DNA of 64,000 nt from Bacteroidia bacterium (GTDB lineage: Bacteria; Bacteroidota; Bacteroidia; J057). A program made the position numbers and the translations under genes. The stretch covers positions 6,696,001 to 6,760,000 of the forward strand of contig JAWPMV010000001.1 in the NCBI GenBank assembly GCA_033391075.1. The letters run 5' to 3'. The notes under the pieces are model-generated. The model ran no database searches. It worked only from the letters and a program-made list of their open reading frames with translations, and was not told the DNA's origin. Shown here in pieces: positions 45,090 through 52,323 of this stretch; within the stretch, counting starts at the first letter, position 1; every line of letters starts with the position of its first letter.

Positions 45090-45536
45090 ATGAAACATAT
45101 ATTTTCTGAAAGTGATATTTGGGCGCTGATCGAAGAAAAAGACTTCGCCCAATTGAGCGAGCAGGAGAAAAAAGAAGTCCTGCAATTTATGAGCGAGAAA
45201 GATTACCTCCATCAGAGGGAATTGCATCTCAGTATCTCAGAAAGCTTATCAGTTCTGCCTCCGGAATTGAAGATGAAGCCTGCAGTTGCCTCTCAGATTT
45301 TTGAGCAAGGGAAAAAGAAAAGAAATTCTCTGATCAAGAAATTTGCTCGCTTTCAAATTCCAGCCTGGCAAGCCGCTGCCGCTGCTTTCTTTATGGCTTT
45401 TGCCTTCTATACCTGGGGAGCTACTTCTCCGGTCAATCGAACTCAAAGCAGCCCTTCTGGTTTTACCAATGACAGTCTGGCTGGGATTTCTTTGGAAGAG
45501 GACAGTTCCCTTAATAGCTTTCTGATTGAAATTTGA
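45090..45536 (+). CDS. Putative single-pass anti-sigma factor
   Basis: 148 residues: a cytoplasmic helical part (1-~88, LSEQEKKEVLQFMSEKDYL), one membrane helix (WQAAAAAFFMAFAFYTW, about 93-109) and a short ~38-residue extracytoplasmic tail. No zinc-binding HxxxCxxC motif is seen, so assignment rests on size, topology and position just after the ECF sigma gene. It probably holds the sigma factor at the membrane until signalled. The AlkB gene follows 9 bases later. Confidence 0.7.
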   Translation: MKHIFSESDIWALIEEKDFAQLSEQEKKEVLQFMSEKDYLHQRELHLSISESLSVLPPELKMKPAVASQIFEQGKKKRNSLIKKFARFQIPAWQAAAAAFFMAFAFYTWGATSPVNRTQSSPSGFTNDSLAGISLEEDSSLNSFLIEI

Positions 45537-45545
45537 TTTGCGTTT

Positions 45546-46130
45546 ATGTTGCAGGAAATCCCCATCGTGGATGCTGAAGTTTTGTATGATCCCATTTTTC
45601 TTTCTGTTGAGGAAAGTGAAAAGCTCTTTATGCATTTGTTAAATGAGATTCATTGGGAACAAGACGAAATCATGATGTTTGGGAAAAAAGTCCTGCAACC
45701 TCGTAAACATGCCTGGTATGGAGATGAAGGTATAAGCTATACCTATTCTGGTCTGGAAATGAAAGCCAGATCCTGGACAGCTCCCCTCAGAGCGATAAAG
45801 GAAAGGATTGAAGAAGTATTTTCCGCAAATTATAATAGTGTCCTCTTAAACCTCTACAGAGATGGCAAGGATAGCATGGGATGGCACAGCGATGATGAAA
45901 AGGAATTGGGAAAGAATCCTGTGATTGCCTCTTTGAGTTTGGGACAAATCCGTCGCTTTCACCTAAAGCATAAGCAAAAAAAAGAGATCGAACCCCTCAG
46001 ATTTGATCTCGATAATGGGAGTTTGCTCATTATGGCAGGAAGTACGCAGCATTTTTGGAAACATCAGATTTCTCGTACCGCTAAAGAAGTACAGCCACGC
46101 ATTAATCTTACCTTCCGATTGATAAAATAA
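45546..46130 (+). CDS. AlkB-like Fe(II)/2-oxoglutarate dioxygenase
   Basis: 194 residues. Iron ligands are H114 and D116 (MGWHSDDEKEL) and H173 (FWKHQISR); the 2-oxoglutarate contacts are R185 and R191 in the RINLTFR motif. The LNLYRDGKDSMGWHSD segment is typical of the AlkB/ALKBH2-3 group that removes methyl groups from 1-methyladenine and 3-methylcytosine in nucleic acids. It lies 9 bases after the anti-sigma gene, so it may be co-expressed with this stress sigma module. Confidence 0.9.
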   Translation: MLQEIPIVDAEVLYDPIFLSVEESEKLFMHLLNEIHWEQDEIMMFGKKVLQPRKHAWYGDEGISYTYSGLEMKARSWTAPLRAIKERIEEVFSANYNSVLLNLYRDGKDSMGWHSDDEKELGKNPVIASLSLGQIRRFHLKHKQKKEIEPLRFDLDNGSLLIMAGSTQHFWKHQISRTAKEVQPRINLTFRLIK

Positions 46131-46336
46131 GGCGATTCATTTCGCTCTCCTCAAATCGCTTAGGCTAGCTGTTTTAGGGTTTAGCTTTTCTTGTCGTTAG
46201 TACAAATCTCTTCCTGGAAAATATTCCATATACACGCCTGCAAACAAAGGTTACACGCTGAATAATTAGGCCTTCCAAGTTTGGTGTTTTTTAGGTATTG
46301 AGTGGGTTTCAGAAACTCATTTACAAATTATTACCT

Positions 46337-46768
46337 ATGAAAAAAATCAGCTTAATCCTTTCTTTTTTACTTTTTATGTCTTCTTTTCAGAGCCAGGCTC
46401 AAGAAGACTTTTTTACAACTGAGGGTGTTGCCCTTTCAAATCTAGATCAGGACTTGATTGCTGTTTCTTTCTTGCGAGCAAACTTCGGCTCAAGGGACAG
46501 AAGCTTTTACATCGTAGTGAATCAAGGACAGGATTGTATGAATGTCAACGGAATAATGAATCGTGTGAAATTTGTTAAAAGCTGTGGGGGCTTACTAGAT
46601 GAAAACGGAGAACCCATCAAAATAGCAAACTATGTGAAAGCCTTGAATCTCCTGGAAAAACAGGGATGGAAATTGCTTACGATTGCTGTTGATACCGGAT
46701 TGGAAGGACAGTCAGAACCTGAATCGCATCAATATATATTCAGGAAAAGAGAAGTCTTCAGTCCTTAA
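46337..46768 (+). CDS. Small secreted protein of unknown function
   Basis: 143 residues from the ATG at 46337, where MKKISLILSFLLFMSSFQSQAQ is a clean signal peptide. The mature part has a single cysteine pair (QDCMNVNG and KSCGGLLDENG) and ends with HQYIFRKRE, a pattern (LEKQGWKLLTIA ... YIFRK) seen in small Bacteroidetes secreted proteins. No function assigned. It is followed by a terminator at 46858. Confidence 0.7.
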   Translation: MKKISLILSFLLFMSSFQSQAQEDFFTTEGVALSNLDQDLIAVSFLRANFGSRDRSFYIVVNQGQDCMNVNGIMNRVKFVKSCGGLLDENGEPIKIANYVKALNLLEKQGWKLLTIAVDTGLEGQSEPESHQYIFRKREVFSP

Positions 46769-46857
46769 GAAAAAAGAAAATGGCCTTGCACGCATGTCTA
46801 GCTTGAATTTGTAGAAACTCAATGCTCTTCATTGCTAAGAAAGAATTGGAATAGCTG

Positions 46858-46889
46858 AATCCGGTTGATTATATCGACCGGATTTTTTA
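46858..46889 (+). terminator. Rho-independent terminator
   Basis: An 11-bp stem AATCCGGTTGA/TCGACCGGATT (one G-T pair), five-base loop, then TTTTATT. It lies about 90 bases after the small secreted protein stop and 11 bases beyond the stop of the opposing GlsB-type gene. Confidence 0.8.
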
Positions 46890-46900
46890 TTGGACCTAAG

Positions 46901-47146
46901 TTATTTGGATTTGCCGCCAATCAATCTGGCAAGCCAAATGAGGGCTATTGCACCAAAGGTGGCTGTCATTACCGATGGAATCAATCCTGAACCGGCAAAG
47001 AAACCCAGTTTCCCAATCATCCAGCTACCAAACATCCCACCTATTAAACCGAGGATCAGATTTCCAATTAGTCCGTGCCCTCTTCCTTTCATGATTTGGC
47101 CGCTGAGCCAGCCTGCGAGGATTCCTACTATTGCACCGTAAAGCAT
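46901..47146 (-). CDS. GlsB/YeaQ/YmgE family (transglycosylase-associated) membrane protein
   Basis: 81 residues from the ATG at 47146, which matches the family start (MLYGAIVGILAGWLSGQIMK); a start 13 codons further up is unlikely. Three hydrophobic glycine-rich helices are present, with the conserved GLIGNLILGLIGGMFGSWM. Members are small inner-membrane proteins induced by stress, biochemical role unknown. Monocistronic, convergent with the preceding gene. Confidence 0.88.
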   Translation of the reverse strand: MLYGAIVGILAGWLSGQIMKGRGHGLIGNLILGLIGGMFGSWMIGKLGFFAGSGLIPSVMTATFGAIALIWLARLIGGKSK

Positions 47147-47814
47147 GTTGATGTGATTTTTATTAAAGCTATTGTTTAGCTGCATTTTAAAGACGTAGGG
47201 GAGTAGGGAAAGGTTTAAATGGATTAAAAATTAGCGTTCAATTGCTGGGCTGCAATTATATCAGCTTTTCCAAAGTTGTCATCCTGGTCTTAAGCCAAGA
47301 GCCGGGATCTCTTGCAAGCTCAATGAATAAGCTAGTGATCCCGGATATCTGATAGATTCTGGGATGACAGACTATTTGGTTCTAAGTAGCCTGTCACATT
47401 TATCTTGCGAAGGGCCCTAAGAGAAGTAAAAACAAGGAATGAAAAAGTGAGAAGGAGGTTTTCAGCAAGTACTACTTGCCCGTTCTCTCAAATTAGACAT
47501 CTACATTCTTAATTCCTTGTTCCTTGTTCTTCATTAAATTCAGGTCCCTCGACTGGGCTCGTGATGACACAGTTTGTTTAGCCTTTAAACCCAAAGGAAA
47601 ATGCCTCCTCAGATATAAATCCGAGAAGGCATCAAAGTGGGTTAATTAGATTGCTTCTTGAGAAAAATTAGGGGACTCAATCCCAATTTGGGAGAGTCAA
47701 CCCTAACCCCTAGCTTCTGTATCTGGCGTAATGCCTAAAGACATTACAATAGTAGGGATTAATATTTCACAATGCAAACTATTTTTATTTTGTAATAAAT
47801 ACAGGGTGGAAATA
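47147..47814. other. 668-bp non-coding region
   Basis: No credible gene. It holds the second intergenic inverted-repeat element (47277-47369), a possible fragment of the same family near 47560-47580 (gtgatgacacagtttgttt, compare gatgacagtttgtttt at 26381), an imperfect palindrome TGCCTCCTCAGAT/ATCCGAGAAGGCA near 47602-47631, and a hairpin GACTC..TCCC/GGGA..GAGTC near 47676-47700. The GlsB promoter should lie near its left end. Confidence 0.5.
47277..47369. repeat. Intergenic inverted-repeat element, copy 2
   Basis: 93 bp bounded by tgtcatcctggt and tctgggatgaca, with internal GTGATCCCGGATAT. It shares the ends and core with the element at 26275-26387 but differs between them, as expected of a miniature or REP-like family. 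Confidence 0.6.
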
Positions 47815-48576
47815 TCAAGCTTCTTTTGGTTCTTTTTTACTTAACCAAAAATTGTTATAGCCTTCGCCTATGGTCATAGACAGCTTCTGGGATTGTACCA
47901 GTTCGAGGATAGCTAAGAAACTGAATACCACGTAAATGCGGTCTCCGACTTCCATAACAAATGACACAAAATCAAAGCGATCTTTTACAATCACTGCTTC
48001 AAGCATCCGATTTTTTATATCAGTTACAGTGTAAGGATATTGGCGAATTACATGCTTGGGTTTCTGCAATTGTTCGTGATGTCTCTCCCAAATTCTTTTG
48101 AAGGCACGCATCAATTTGTAAAGATCCATTCCCACCAATTCTTCTTCGGGATATTCAGTTTTGAGAAAGTACTTTTCTTCTGCTTTTGCGAAACCTCTAG
48201 TCTCTCTCAATTGTTGCTCTTTTTCCATATTGGCGATATCCTCAAGTACAGATTTGTAGCGTTTATACTCGATCAATCGTTTTACCAACTCTTCCCGTGG
48301 ATCTACAACTTCTCCTTCTTCATTGAGGACAGGGCGGGGGAGAAGCATCTTGGCTTTGATGCGCATCAGGGTGCTGGCCACCAGAATAAACTCTGCAGCC
48401 AACTCAATATTGCGAGCCTCCATTTCCTGGATATAGGAGAGGAAGTCTTCAGTTACTCTGGAGATAGGAATGTCATAGATATCAATTTCATCTCTTTCGA
48501 TGAAAAATAGCAGAAGGTCGAAGGGGCCTTCAAACTCCGGCAAATTGATTCTATATGTGGCTTCCACCTGAGACAT
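47815..48576 (-). CDS. scpA: Segregation and condensation protein A
   Basis: 253 residues from the ATG at 48576 (MSQVEATYRINLPEFEGPFD), preferred to one six codons upstream because it gives the standard ScpA beginning. EFEGPFDLLLFFIERDEIDI is the N-terminal Smc-head-binding motif; AEFILVASTLMRIKAKMLLP is also diagnostic; the C-terminal winged-helix contains FSFLAILELVQSQK. ScpA is the kleisin that bridges the Smc dimer in chromosome condensation. ScpB is not in the window. Confidence 0.93.
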   Translation of the reverse strand: MSQVEATYRINLPEFEGPFDLLLFFIERDEIDIYDIPISRVTEDFLSYIQEMEARNIELAAEFILVASTLMRIKAKMLLPRPVLNEEGEVVDPREELVKRLIEYKRYKSVLEDIANMEKEQQLRETRGFAKAEEKYFLKTEYPEEELVGMDLYKLMRAFKRIWERHHEQLQKPKHVIRQYPYTVTDIKNRMLEAVIVKDRFDFVSFVMEVGDRIYVVFSFLAILELVQSQKLSMTIGEGYNNFWLSKKEPKEA

Positions 48577-48675
48577 AAGGCCGTCAAGATACAATATTCA
48601 ACAATTAATTGAAGGAGAAGTAATCCACAGTTTGTGGGGAAGTGAGAAAAGGAAAGAAGGGGATATTCTCAGATT

Positions 48676-49245
48676 CTATTTTAGAATATTCAAGAGGTGA
48701 GTGATAGAATTTTGAAAGCGCTCTCGATCATGATTAAATTTTACTTCCTGCTTCATACCCATCACAAAAGTCATCAACAAATCAATAAATGAATCCCGAT
48801 CAATTTTGTAATCCCAATTTAGCTTCTTTAGATAAGTTGAAAACTTTTTATGAATCGCCTGATGATGCCCCATTAAACTCTCCCTAATAAAATTATCTCT
48901 CCCACCTAATTCAGCACTGGTATTAGCAACCAGACAGCCTTTTCTTTTTTCATCGGAAAGCATTTCATCCAGGATTGCTGTCAGGATTTTCATCAAGGCT
49001 GCTTTTATATCTTTTTCCTCAGTAAATACTTTTTCAAAGGCTTCCAGTCTCATTGACATATAAAGATCTAAGCAGTTCTCAAAGAGCTTTCGTTTGCCCT
49101 CAAACGTATCGTAAAAGCTGCTTTTACTGATCCCCAAAAAAGAAGTCAAATCCGAAAGAGAAGTAGCTTCATAACCTTTTTCCCAAAACAAAATCATGGC
49201 CTTATTCAGGGCCTCATTTTTATCAAATGATTTAACTCTTGGCAT
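48676..49245 (-). CDS. TetR/AcrR family transcriptional repressor
   Basis: 189 residues with an N-terminal helix-turn-helix (ALNKAMILFWEKGYEATSLS ... LGISKSSFYDTFEGKRKLF) and a TetR_C-like ligand domain. It is divergent from the gene at 49351, and the space between contains a paired palindromic sequence fitting its operator. It probably represses itself and that gene until a small ligand binds. Confidence 0.9.
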   Translation of the reverse strand: MPRVKSFDKNEALNKAMILFWEKGYEATSLSDLTSFLGISKSSFYDTFEGKRKLFENCLDLYMSMRLEAFEKVFTEEKDIKAALMKILTAILDEMLSDEKRKGCLVANTSAELGGRDNFIRESLMGHHQAIHKKFSTYLKKLNWDYKIDRDSFIDLLMTFVMGMKQEVKFNHDRERFQNSITHLLNILK

Positions 49246-49285
49246 AAAACTTCTTTCAACAAAGATAGAAAAAAAATTATACCGT

Positions 49286-49327
49286 ACCGATTGGTCCAGT
49301 ATTTTTATTATATTTGGACCGATCGGT
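49286..49327. promoter_or_regulatory. Paired TetR operator candidate
   Basis: ACCGATTGGTCC (49286-49297) and GGACCGATCGGT (49316-49327) are inverted copies of each other with one mismatch. The second contains the perfect 10-bp palindrome ACCGATCGGT and the first an imperfect version of it. They lie between the TetR start (49245) and the divergent gene (49351), where a repressor would block both promoters. Confidence 0.75.
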
Positions 49328-49350
49328 TCAGAATAATAAATAAAGTGATC

Positions 49351-50157
49351 ATGAAAAGAAATATATACAAAGCTTCGATAGCTATTGTAGGAGGATTGTT
49401 GCTATTGATTATTGCAGTGTTTAATACTCCCTTTTTCCTCTCCGACATCAGACCTGATGAATTTCGTGGGGATTACACGCTCAGCCATTCTGGGAGGCCG
49501 TTTTTAGAGAAAAGTCAGCTCGCACACGGGATGCAGAAATGGATGAAGCAGGATTCTATCCTCTTCGAAATAGAGCATGACATTCAAAATCCTTTAGCAA
49601 AATTCAAACTCGCTCCAGATGATAACTCCCTCCATCGATATTCGATGATCAGCTTTCCCAAAAATAGAGGATCTTCATATTATCGATCTACAAAGACGGA
49701 TCCTTCTTATCTCATTGGCAAGGATGAACAAGGAGTTTATAAGGAAAGTAATGGAGGCAGAGCCTACGATCAACATAATATTGATTTCTTCTATCATGCC
49801 ATCCTTCACTTGTTTGAATTTTCATTTGAGATGAATTCGGCGGACATCCTGGAATATATCGGAGAAAAAAAGATGAAGGCCAATACCTATGATCTTGTGT
49901 TTGCCAGTTGGGAAACGATCAAACCCTCAGCAGACTATGACCAATACATTATCTGGATCAACCAGGAAACCGGACTAATCGATAGATTTGATGCTACAGG
50001 TCGTGGAATCATGCCTTTTGCAAAAGCCAAAGTAGACTTTGAATATCCTGATGTCAAAGGAGCGGTGATTTTTCCAAATCTGGTGAGGGTAAATTCTGCA
50101 GGTTTTGATGAAAAAGAGATTATGAGACTCCGCTTGCTCTCAGTCGAGCAAAATTGA
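49351..50157 (+). CDS. Membrane-anchored protein of unknown function under TetR control
   Basis: 268 residues from the ATG at 49351. One N-terminal hydrophobic helix (ASIAIVGGLLLLIIAVF) is followed by a ~240-residue extracytoplasmic domain with beta-strand pattern (IIWINQETGLIDRFDATGRG; MKANTYDLVFASWET). The layout recalls the LolA-like half-barrels of several Bacteroidetes DUF families that handle lipids, but no specific family is recognised. Its divergence from TetR and the operator pair indicate ligand-induced expression. Confidence 0.65.
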   Translation: MKRNIYKASIAIVGGLLLLIIAVFNTPFFLSDIRPDEFRGDYTLSHSGRPFLEKSQLAHGMQKWMKQDSILFEIEHDIQNPLAKFKLAPDDNSLHRYSMISFPKNRGSSYYRSTKTDPSYLIGKDEQGVYKESNGGRAYDQHNIDFFYHAILHLFEFSFEMNSADILEYIGEKKMKANTYDLVFASWETIKPSADYDQYIIWINQETGLIDRFDATGRGIMPFAKAKVDFEYPDVKGAVIFPNLVRVNSAGFDEKEIMRLRLLSVEQN

Positions 50158-50209
50158 TGAATGAAATCAATCTCTGCCCAGATATTGAAACATCCGTACA
50201 GACAGGATT

Positions 50210-51616
50210 TTATTCCCCCGAAAGCTTATTCAATTCAGATCTCGCCTGATTGGAAAACTTTCCTCCAGCTGTAGCGATCTTCATAAGAAGCTTTTTAGCA
50301 GCTGAGGATTTCCTACGTGCCAAATATACCAAAGCCAATTCCCACTGCGCATACTCATAAGTAGGAGAGTCTATATGTTTGATCGCTTCTTTCAGGTAGT
50401 CGGTAGCTGTTTTCATTTGGGAGAAATTGCGGTAAATGCTACCTGCATAATAATTGGCGGCCGGATGCTCAGGTGAGCTTTGCATAACTTCCTTTAGATA
50501 AACCAGCGATTTATCGAACTGAGCGGACTCATATAGCTTGACAGCTTCCAGCATCAAATCAGCGAGGTGCTGGCCTTTAGAAATTTTGCCAAATACACGG
50601 TCTTCTTCCGACTGCTCTGGAAATTCAGGGCCGTTGTCGTCCAGTCTTTTTTTGCGGGGTGCTGCATTTGCTTTCTGCTCACGCCCCTCATTAAAAGCTT
50701 CTGTATCAATGGCTTTTTCCTCCAAAGGAATGCTACTCAACTCTTCTTCACTGAGAACTTTGAGCTTTTCCTCATCTTTTAGCAGGCTTTCTTTTGCTTC
50801 AGCAATTTCTGATTTATTAATAGGCTTTGCAGCTTCTATTTCAAGGCTCTCTTCTTGTTTGCTTCTTCCCTTGGCGAGGACTTCTTCTTTCGCTATTTCA
50901 GAAGCAGATGCTCCCAAGTCATTCTCTTCATCATCCTTATTCCTCAGTTCGACTGGATTTTCAACAATAAAATCATCTGCCGATGGAGGCGGAGTGGCGG
51001 TAGCAGTATTGGCATCTCTCAGGATACTTGAGGCAGGAGCGTCTTCTACTCGAGCGTTAAATTGAGGACTATTATTCGCGTCAAAAACTACGATCTTCTC
51101 ATCCTGAGCTTCTTCTTCTTTTGCTTCTTTCTCTTCACCTGCTGATAGGGGAGGAGCGATGATTACGTCTGGATTATTGGGAGCCTGAACCTGTGTTTCT
51201 TCTACAGTATTTGCATCAGCAAGAGAAGAGCTTTCCTGAGCAGGTTCACTCATTCTAATTACCCAGACCGTACTGATAAGTACGGCCACAGCAGCTGCCG
51301 CCGCAACATAGTAATTGGTAAAGCGAAAATTGTTGTGCTCAACACGTGAACGTCTTTTGGAAAGCTGATCCCGCTTCTTGATGTATTTGTTGAGCTTTGT
51401 TTGAGAACCTTCTGTGATCCTTCCCAAAGCCACTTTCATCGCCTCTTTGTCCTCTATCAGAGAAAGCCCTTCCATCGCATCAGCCAGGATGGGATCATTG
51501 GCAAGGTTCTCTTCCATCTCCTTGCGCTCCTCTTCACTCAAACTCCCCTCAAGGTAGCGTTCCATCAATTCAAGATTGACGACTTCTGTATCTATATGTG
51601 GAGTATAATCACTCAT
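50210..51616 (-). CDS. Anti-sigma-like transmembrane TPR protein
   Basis: 468 residues. Residues 1-~100 are cytoplasmic with an anti-sigma-like start (LELMERYLEGSLSEEERKEM), one membrane helix lies at about 102-122 (YYVAAAAAVAVLISTVWVI), then comes a long acidic, low-complexity linker (~125-340) rich in Glu, Ala and Ser, and a C-terminal TPR region (FDKSLVYLKEVMQSSPEHPA onward). The gene starts 10 bases after the sigma factor stop. It likely holds that sigma factor at the membrane while sensing through the extracytoplasmic TPR; the disordered linker could be a cleavage site. Confidence 0.78.
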   Translation of the reverse strand: MSDYTPHIDTEVVNLELMERYLEGSLSEEERKEMEENLANDPILADAMEGLSLIEDKEAMKVALGRITEGSQTKLNKYIKKRDQLSKRRSRVEHNNFRFTNYYVAAAAAVAVLISTVWVIRMSEPAQESSSLADANTVEETQVQAPNNPDVIIAPPLSAGEEKEAKEEEAQDEKIVVFDANNSPQFNARVEDAPASSILRDANTATATPPPSADDFIVENPVELRNKDDEENDLGASASEIAKEEVLAKGRSKQEESLEIEAAKPINKSEIAEAKESLLKDEEKLKVLSEEELSSIPLEEKAIDTEAFNEGREQKANAAPRKKRLDDNGPEFPEQSEEDRVFGKISKGQHLADLMLEAVKLYESAQFDKSLVYLKEVMQSSPEHPAANYYAGSIYRNFSQMKTATDYLKEAIKHIDSPTYEYAQWELALVYLARRKSSAAKKLLMKIATAGGKFSNQARSELNKLSGE

Positions 51617-51626
51617 TTCATTTGTT

Positions 51627-52214
51627 CTAAGAGCTACTGGCCATGTTCTCCAGATGCTTCTTTAAATTTCTTTTACCATTCTGAATGTAGCTCTTCACTT
51701 TTTTCAGGTCATAGCCTGTCATTTCAGCAACTTCTACATAGCTCTTCTTCTGCAGGTAAAACAGCTTGATACATTCCTGCTGCCCCTCATTGAGCATGGT
51801 AATTGCTTCTTCCAGATTGCTTAGCTGAATCTCTTTTTCATCTATAAGATCAAATTCAACCCCATTTTCCACAATTCCCTGCTGCATATCCTGATAATTA
51901 TCTTCCTTGTGTCGCTTGCGCTTTTGTTTATCAAGAAAGACCAGACACTGATTTTTACTTACGGTATGCAGCCAGTACTTAAAATTCCTGACTTCGTACT
52001 TAGGTAAGTCCTTCATCAGCTTCTCAAAGATCACCATAGACATATCTTCCGCCTCCATAGGATCTTTCAGATATTTCATGCATACCAGGTATACCATATG
52101 GGTGTAACGCTCAAATAATTCCCCTACATACTCAGCCTCCCCGGAATCTTTATATCCCTGGACCAACTCATCATCGGAGCGCTCTTTTATATGCTTCTTT
52201 TTGCGGAAAAACAT
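51627..52214 (-). CDS. ECF-like sigma-70 family RNA polymerase sigma factor
   Basis: 195 residues. Region 2 is seen at LFERYTHMVYLVCMKYL ... MEAEDMSMVIFEKLMKDL, with YWLHTVSKNQCLVFL, and region 4 at SYVEVAEMTGYDLKKVKSYI, which fits the sigma-70 helix-turn-helix. The N-terminus is lysine-rich (MFFRKKKHIKER). It is transcribed with the downstream TPR anti-sigma-like gene and sits 109 bases after the caspase gene on the same strand. Confidence 0.9.
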   Translation of the reverse strand: MFFRKKKHIKERSDDELVQGYKDSGEAEYVGELFERYTHMVYLVCMKYLKDPMEAEDMSMVIFEKLMKDLPKYEVRNFKYWLHTVSKNQCLVFLDKQKRKRHKEDNYQDMQQGIVENGVEFDLIDEKEIQLSNLEEAITMLNEGQQECIKLFYLQKKSYVEVAEMTGYDLKKVKSYIQNGKRNLKKHLENMASSS

Positions 52215-52275
52215 GAATGAATCTGCTCTAATATACGAGAATCAAATGGAAAAAGCAGCTTCTCAAAATGCAAGA

Positions 52276-52301
52276 AGCCGGGTTCAAATAGAATCCCGGC
52301 T
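52276..52301 (-). terminator. Weak hairpin between caspase and sigma genes
   Basis: A 7-bp GC-rich stem AGCCGGG/CCCGGCT with a 12-base loop follows the caspase stop by 22 bases on the minus strand. The T-run is poor, so readthrough into the sigma gene is possible. Confidence 0.45.
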
Positions 52302-52323
52302 CCTTATATTCTCTTCAAATATC

